64,000 nucleotides of DNA from Mycobacterium interjectum (GTDB lineage: Bacteria > Actinomycetota > Actinomycetes > Mycobacteriales > Mycobacteriaceae): positions 1 to 64,000 of the forward strand of contig LQPB01000090.1 of NCBI GenBank assembly GCA_002102225.1, read 5' to 3'. A program made the translations under genes and the position numbers. Positions 59,514 to 64,000 of the stretch are shown here, one piece after another; within the stretch, counting starts at the first letter, position 1; every line of letters starts with the position of its first letter. The notes beneath the pieces are model-generated. The model did no database searches. It worked only from the letters and a program-made list of their open reading frames with translations, and had not been told where the DNA came from.

Positions 59514-60881
59514 CTAGAACGCCGCCGGGGGTAGTGCGCCGGATCGTTGGTTTCCCAGCTCCAGGAAGCGTTGGTAGCGGTCCGCGGTGGCCGCCGCCCA
59601 CGCGGGCCGCGGCTCGACGATGCGCTCCACCCTGGCCCAGCGGGCCGCGTCGGCGATCGCGGTTTCCAGGCCGGCCGCCATCCGACCCAGGAAGGCCGCC
59701 CCCAGCGCGGCCCCCTCGGCCACCGCGGACACCTCCACCGGACGACCGGTGGCGTCGGCGATGGCCTGCATCCACGGCGCGACCCGGGTGCCGCCGCCCG
59801 CGGCCACGATGCGCGCCACCGGCGCCCCGCTCAGCTCGATGAGCTGACGGACGACGAAGGCCGACGCCTCGAAGGCGGCGCGCCGCAGCGCGGCGGCGTC
59901 GTGGGTCAGGTCCAGGGCGTCCAGCACGGCCCGGCGGTCGGGGTCGTGGAACGGCGTGCGCTCGCCGCGGATGTACGGCGACCAGACCGGCACGCGGCGC
60001 GGATCGGCCGCCGCCGGATCACCCGGTGCGACAACGCGATCCACCCAGCCGAGAAACAAGCCGCCCGCGTTGCTGGCCCCGCCGATCTGGCTCTTGCCGG
60101 GGGCGGTGTGCGGGATCGTCCACAGCCCGGGCACCTGCCGGGACTCGGGGACGGTGTTCCACACGATCAGGGTGGTTCCGCACAGCACCAGCACGTCGCC
60201 GTCGCGGTCGGCGCCGGCCACGATCTGCTCGCACAGGGCGTCGATGGCGCCGATCCCCAGCACGGCCCCGGCCCCGGGAAGCTGCCCGGCCGCCGTCCCG
60301 ATCGTGGCCACCCGGGGCATCTGCTCGACGGTCGCGCCGCGCTCGGCGCATGCCGCCTCGTTCCAGCCCGTCCCGTCGAACAACGGGAACGCGGTGGCCG
60401 CGGTGGCGAGGTCCAGCACCGCCTCACCGGCCAGGGCGTGGTTGGCCACCGCCGGCGCCGGCCAGTACCCGGCGGCGCCGGGGGCCTGGGCTGCCGTCCA
60501 GCGCAGGAACTCGGCGGCCTCACCGAGCGCCGGCAGCGGCTGCACCCGGTTTTCCGCACCGCCCTGTGCCCGGCCCCGGCCGTCCCCGTAGAGCAGACCC
60601 GGTGTCAGCGGCGCGCCGGCGGCGTCGACGGCGGTCAGCGAGGGCACCATCGCCGCGACGGCCACCGCCCTCGCGTCCGGCCGGTCCAGCGCAGCGAGGG
60701 CGGCCAACGGCCCCCGCCGCCACGCCTCGTCGGCGTCGTGCTCGAGCCGATCGGGCGCCGGTACCCGCAACTGGTGCGGGATGCGCGTCCGCGCCGTCAC
60801 CCGGCCGTCGGCGTCGGCGGCCACCGCCTTGACGGCGGTGCTGCCGATGTCGATGCCGATTGTGACGTCATCACGTGACAC
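59514..60881 (-). CDS. xylB: FGGY-family sugar kinase (xylulokinase-like)
   Basis: A 455-residue carbohydrate kinase (Rv0729-like). N-terminal phosphate motif TIGIDIGSTAVKAVAADADG, IGGASNAGGLFLGWVD in the middle, and the C-terminal adenosine motif ARIVAAGGGTRVAPWMQAIA. The sugar is predicted to be D-xylulose or similar; adjacent serA2-fucA fit carbohydrate metabolism. The GTG at 60881 matches the known start region. Confidence 0.88.
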   Translation of the reverse strand: MSRDDVTIGIDIGSTAVKAVAADADGRVTARTRIPHQLRVPAPDRLEHDADEAWRRGPLAALAALDRPDARAVAVAAMVPSLTAVDAAGAPLTPGLLYGDGRGRAQGGAENRVQPLPALGEAAEFLRWTAAQAPGAAGYWPAPAVANHALAGEAVLDLATAATAFPLFDGTGWNEAACAERGATVEQMPRVATIGTAAGQLPGAGAVLGIGAIDALCEQIVAGADRDGDVLVLCGTTLIVWNTVPESRQVPGLWTIPHTAPGKSQIGGASNAGGLFLGWVDRVVAPGDPAAADPRRVPVWSPYIRGERTPFHDPDRRAVLDALDLTHDAAALRRAAFEASAFVVRQLIELSGAPVARIVAAGGGTRVAPWMQAIADATGRPVEVSAVAEGAALGAAFLGRMAAGLETAIADAARWARVERIVEPRPAWAAATADRYQRFLELGNQRSGALPPAAF

Positions 60882-60911
60882 GGGCGTCACCGTACGCCAG
60901 CATTGACCCTC

Positions 60912-61892
60912 GTGACCGCAAGACCGCGCGCCTTGGTGACCGCCCCGCTGCGGGGACCGGGCTTCGACAAGCTCCGGCAACTGGCCGACGTGGTGTATGA
61001 CCCCTGGATCGAGCAGACGCCGCTGCGGATCTACAGCGCCGAGCAACTGGCCGAGCGGATCGCCGCCGAGGCCGCCGATGTCGTTGTGGTGGAAGGCGAC
61101 TCGGTGCGCGGCCCGGTGTTCGACCTGAACCTCCGCGCAATCGCCTCCACCCGGGGGGACCCGAACAACGTCGACGTCGACGGGGCCACCGCCGCCGGGA
61201 TCCCGGTGCTGAACACCCCGGGCCGCAACGCCGACGCGGTCGCCGAGATGGCCGTGGCGCTGCTGCTGGGGGCCACCCGCCACCTGCTGGCCGCCGACGC
61301 GGATGTCCGCAGCGGCAACACGTTTCGCGACGGCAGCATCCCCTATCAGCGGTTCCGCGGCTGGGAGATCGCCGGGCGCACCGCCGGGTTGGTCGGCCTG
61401 GGCGCCGTCGGCCGCGCCACGCGGTGGCGACTGGCCGGGCTGGGGATGCGGGTGATCGCCCACGACCCGTACAACGACGAGGCGCGTCATTCCCTCGACG
61501 AAGTGCTGGCCGAGGCCGACGTGGTCTCCCTGCACGCGCCGGTCACCGACGGCACCGCCGGCATGATCGGCGCGCCACAGTTCGCGGCCATGCGCGACGG
61601 CGTGGTGTTCCTCAACACCGCCCGGGCCCAGCTGCACGACACCGACGCGCTCGTCGAGGCGCTGCGCGTCGGCAAGGTCGCCGCCGCCGGGCTGGACCAT
61701 TTCGTCGGCGAATGGCTGCCGACCGATCACCCGCTCGTGGGCATGCCCAACGTCGTCCTGACGCCGCACATCGGGGGCGCCACGTGGAACACTGAGGCGC
61801 GGCAGGCGCAGATGGTGGCCGACGACCTGGAAGCGCTGCTGGGCGGCGGTACGCCGGCCCATATCGTCAACCCGGAGGTGCTGACCTCATGA
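60912..61892 (+). CDS. serA2: D-isomer-specific 2-hydroxyacid dehydrogenase (SerA2)
   Basis: A 326-residue NAD-dependent dehydrogenase. It has GLVGLGAVGRATRWRLAGLG as the cofactor motif, Arg in LNTARAQLHD, and His in LTPHIGGATWNTEAR. A typical regulatory ACT domain is absent, so it is not a full-length serine-pathway enzyme. GTG 60912 gives the length I recall for Rv0728c; a TTG 9 bases upstream is also possible. The stop overlaps the fucA start (ATGA). Confidence 0.88.
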   Translation: MTARPRALVTAPLRGPGFDKLRQLADVVYDPWIEQTPLRIYSAEQLAERIAAEAADVVVVEGDSVRGPVFDLNLRAIASTRGDPNNVDVDGATAAGIPVLNTPGRNADAVAEMAVALLLGATRHLLAADADVRSGNTFRDGSIPYQRFRGWEIAGRTAGLVGLGAVGRATRWRLAGLGMRVIAHDPYNDEARHSLDEVLAEADVVSLHAPVTDGTAGMIGAPQFAAMRDGVVFLNTARAQLHDTDALVEALRVGKVAAAGLDHFVGEWLPTDHPLVGMPNVVLTPHIGGATWNTEARQAQMVADDLEALLGGGTPAHIVNPEVLTS

Positions 61893-62542
61893 AGTTTGTT
61901 GACCACCCCGAAACCGCGGTGCTGGACGCCGCCAAGGACATGCTGCGCCGCGGACTGGTCGAGGGGACCGCGGGCAACATCTCGGCGCGGCGCTCCGACG
62001 GCAACATCGTCATCACGCCGTCGTCGGTCGACTATCGCGACATGCAGCTCGACGACCTGGTGCTCATCGACCCGGACGGCGCGGTGCTGCACGCCGCCGA
62101 CGGCCGCTCGCCGTCGTCCGAGATGCACCTGCACCTGGCGTGCTACCGGGCGTTCGACGACGTCGGCAGCGTGATCCACAGCCACCCGGTGTGGGCGACC
62201 ATGTTCGCCATTGCGCACCAGCCGATTCCGGCGTGCATCGACGAGTTCGCCGTCTACTGCGGCGGGGAGGTCCGCTGCACCGACTACGCCGCCTCCGGCA
62301 CGCCCGAGGTCGGCGCCAACGCGGTCAAGGCGCTCGACGGCCGGGGGGCCGCCCTGATCGCCAACCACGGCCTGGTTGCGGTGGGACCGCGGCCCGACAA
62401 GGTGCTGCACGTCACCGCGCTCGTCGAACGGACGGCCCAAATAGTCTGGGGCGCAAGGGCGCTCGGCGGCCCGGTGCCCATCCCCGAGGACGTGAACCGC
62501 AACTTCGCCGGCGTCTACACGTACCTGCGCGCCAACACCTGA
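61889..62542 (+). CDS. fucA: Class II aldolase (L-fuculose-phosphate aldolase-like)
   Basis: A 217-residue zinc aldolase. EGTAGNISARRSDGNIVITP is the phosphate-binding segment, the His pair in IHSHPVWATM and the later NHGLVAVG are metal ligands, and SEMHLHLACYRAF carries the catalytic Glu. It starts by ATGA overlap with serA2 (Rv0727c-like). The exact sugar is uncertain. Confidence 0.9.
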   Translation: MKFVDHPETAVLDAAKDMLRRGLVEGTAGNISARRSDGNIVITPSSVDYRDMQLDDLVLIDPDGAVLHAADGRSPSSEMHLHLACYRAFDDVGSVIHSHPVWATMFAIAHQPIPACIDEFAVYCGGEVRCTDYAASGTPEVGANAVKALDGRGAALIANHGLVAVGPRPDKVLHVTALVERTAQIVWGARALGGPVPIPEDVNRNFAGVYTYLRANT

Positions 62543-63435
62543 TGCGCCGGGTCCGGTTCGGCCACGCGAGCGTCGCGCGGGTGCTGGAACTTCGGTTCGA
62601 CCTGCCGACCCGTTCCTTCCCGGCAACGCCGCCCTCGGGATGGCGGGACAACGCCGACCTGCTGGTGCCGGACTTCTTCGACCCCGACACCGATCAGTGG
62701 CACATCGCGGTCCAAAGCTGGGTCATCGAGGTCGACGGCCTGACCGTCGTCGTGGACACCGGCGTCGGCAACGACCGCGACCGCCCGCACATGCCACCGC
62801 TGGACCACCTGAACACCGGGTTCCTGACGGCGCTTCAGGCGGCGGGCATCGACCGCCACGCGGTGGACGTGGTGGTCAACACCCACATCCACTCCGACCA
62901 CGTCGGGTGGAACACCCTGGCAGACAAGGACTCCCGGGGCACCTGGGTGCCGACCTTTCCCAACGCCAGGTACCTGGTGCCGGCCGCCGACTACCGCCAT
63001 TTCGCCCCGGACGGGCCCGGGGGCGAGCAGCCCGGTGACCGGATCGTGTTCGCCGACAGCGTGGCGCCCATCGACAAGGCCGGACAGCTCGTCGGATGGT
63101 CCGACGACTTCCAGATCAGCCCGTCGCTGCGGCTGCGGCCCGCCCCCGGGCACACGCCGGGCTCCTCGGTGTTGTGGCTGGACGCCGGCCGGCCGGCGGT
63201 CTTCGTCGGCGATCTCACCCACAGCCCGCTGCAACTGCGCCGGCCCGCCGACGCCTGCGCGTTCGACGTGGACGCCCGCGCCGCCGCCGTGACCCGCGGC
63301 CGGATCTTCACCGAGGCCGCCCGGGCCAAGGCCGCCGTGATACCCGCCCACTACCCCGGCCGCGGTGGCGCGACGATCCGCGCCGTCGACGACCGCTTCG
63401 AGGTCGATGACTGGTTGGATTTCGAATCCCTATGA
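62542..63435 (+). CDS. Metallo-beta-lactamase-fold hydrolase
   Basis: A 297-residue MBL protein. The metal motif VVNTHIHSDHVGWNTL (HxHxDH) is near residue 115, the further ligand His is in PGHTPGSS, the bridging Asp in VFVGDLTHSP, and the last His in PAHYPGRGG. It starts in a TGATG overlap with fucA, so it is probably co-transcribed with serA2-fucA; a lactonase or thioesterase step is possible but unproven. Confidence 0.88.
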   Translation: MRRVRFGHASVARVLELRFDLPTRSFPATPPSGWRDNADLLVPDFFDPDTDQWHIAVQSWVIEVDGLTVVVDTGVGNDRDRPHMPPLDHLNTGFLTALQAAGIDRHAVDVVVNTHIHSDHVGWNTLADKDSRGTWVPTFPNARYLVPAADYRHFAPDGPGGEQPGDRIVFADSVAPIDKAGQLVGWSDDFQISPSLRLRPAPGHTPGSSVLWLDAGRPAVFVGDLTHSPLQLRRPADACAFDVDARAAAVTRGRIFTEAARAKAAVIPAHYPGRGGATIRAVDDRFEVDDWLDFESL

Positions 63436-63438
63436 CGG

Positions 63439-64000
63439 CTATCGCATCTCGGGTTCGGTGGCCCTGAGTCCGCGAAACAGCCTCATGCGATGGATGTTGA
63501 TCCGATAGAACAGGCCGGGGAAACGGCGGTACAGGTGCCAGATCACCTGAACCGCAGCCGGAAACACGATCAGCGGCCGATTCCGGTCCACGCCGCGCAG
63601 GATCGCGCTCGCCGCGGCCTGGGCGCTCATCTGGGGCATCAGATAGTGGGTGCGCCGACTAAGCGCGGCCACTCGCTCGCGCGGCATGTTCACCACCACC
63701 ATGTTGTCGTAGATCTTCGTTTTCATGTCGCCCGGACATGCCGCGCTTACTTTCACGCCGAGGTCCGCTCCCTCGGCCCGCAGCGAGAGCGAAAGCCCGA
63801 CGATCCCGTGCTTGCTCGTGCAGTACGCGGCATTGCCCGGTTGCGGCACCAGCCCACTGAGTGAGGAAATGTTGACGATGTGCCCGTGGCCCTGGCGCGC
63901 CATCAGCCGATAGGCGTGCACCGTCCCGTGCACCACGCCCAGCAGGTCGACCTCGAGGACGCGGCGCCACTGCTGCACCGAAAGGTCGCGAGAATCCCCG
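63439..64000 (-). CDS. Short-chain dehydrogenase/reductase (partial, N-terminus beyond the window)
   Basis: The frame is open from the TAG at 63439 to the right edge. Visible are VLEVDLLGVVHGTVHAYRLM, catalytic Ser in VNISSLSGL and the YCTSKH Tyr/Lys pair, then VSAACPGDMKTKI. Upstream residues (GDSRDLSVQQWRR) continue the frame without a start, so the cofactor motif lies outside. Convergent with the MBL-fold gene. Similar in kind to the SDR at 27149-27994. Confidence 0.85.
   Translation of the reverse strand, partial: GDSRDLSVQQWRRVLEVDLLGVVHGTVHAYRLMARQGHGHIVNISSLSGLVPQPGNAAYCTSKHGIVGLSLSLRAEGADLGVKVSAACPGDMKTKIYDNMVVVNMPRERVAALSRRTHYLMPQMSAQAAASAILRGVDRNRPLIVFPAAVQVIWHLYRRFPGLFYRINIHRMRLFRGLRATEPEMR

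Noticed and set aside
1..64000. tRNA, rRNA or insertion-sequence genes
   Set aside because: No tRNA-like T-loop (GGTTCGAATCC) context, rRNA segment, transposase frame or flanking inverted repeats were found by eye.

Overview
The window is high-GC actinobacterial DNA from a slow-growing Mycobacterium, most like the M. avium complex. The basis is an ESX-4 locus, PE proteins with PGRS-type linkers, TIGR00027 methyltransferases, an LpqH-type lipoprotein and close protein similarity to M. tuberculosis genes. Rv numbers below are recalled from memory, not searched. No rRNA, tRNA, CRISPR array or insertion sequence was seen, and no stretch above 300 bases lacks a gene.

Layout. 1-20 kb, mostly minus strand: two small conserved genes, glmM, rplM-rpsI, a complete ESX-4 locus (esxT, esxU, an Rv3446c-like gene, eccC4, eccD4, mycP4, eccB4), two cutinases, then truA-rplQ-rpoA-rpsD-rpsK-rpsM-rpmJ-infA. 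20-31 kb, plus strand: a two-component pair with an enzyme-like output, two F420-type oxidoreductases, rmlB-rmlC, a 19-kDa-type lipoprotein, an SDR and two tandem PE aspartic proteases. 31.4-34.5 kb, minus: a five-gene operon of an ECF sigma factor, an anchored Rieske protein, a copper lipoprotein, a phosphoesterase and a membrane protein. 34.5-46.5 kb, minus: an unusual small-molecule gene cluster (TPP enzyme, SRPBCC cyclase-like protein, KAS III-like enzyme, aminotransferase, 38-residue membrane peptide, two flavoenzymes, methyltransferase, plus a separate FMO-BBE oxidase pair) with an orphan rslA-type anti-sigma gene. 46.7-50.3 kb, plus: valine catabolism (mmsA-fadE9-mmsB). 50.3-54.1 kb, minus: sigL-rslA followed by a decayed second copy of the cluster core, then MarR and Rv0738-like genes. 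54.1-64 kb: mapA-adk-secY, two methyltransferases, a GNAT protein, xylB, serA2-fucA, a metallo-beta-lactamase-fold hydrolase and a partial SDR.

How it fits together. The most notable result is a putative SigL regulon. Five sites read TGAAC(C/T)-N16-CGT(G/T)T(T/C), all with an exact 16-base spacer. They lie before sigL itself, before the TPP-enzyme operon, before the FMO-BBE pair, before the scar of the second cluster copy, and before the orphan anti-sigma gene where a sigL copy would be expected. The 61-codon scar gene fuses the start of a TPP enzyme in frame to the end of a KAS III enzyme, which shows that a second copy of the cluster once followed sigL-rslA and lost its middle. The cluster has no PKS, NRPS or carrier protein, so its product is not predictable from sequence.

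The secY-adk-map and infA-rpmJ-rpsM-rpsK-rpsD-rpoA-rplQ blocks are still co-oriented but separated by about 34 kb of accessory DNA. Other points of interest are the possible redox-responsive ECF-Rieske-cupredoxin operon and the REC-thioredoxin-reductase-like fusion that lacks the redox CxxC.
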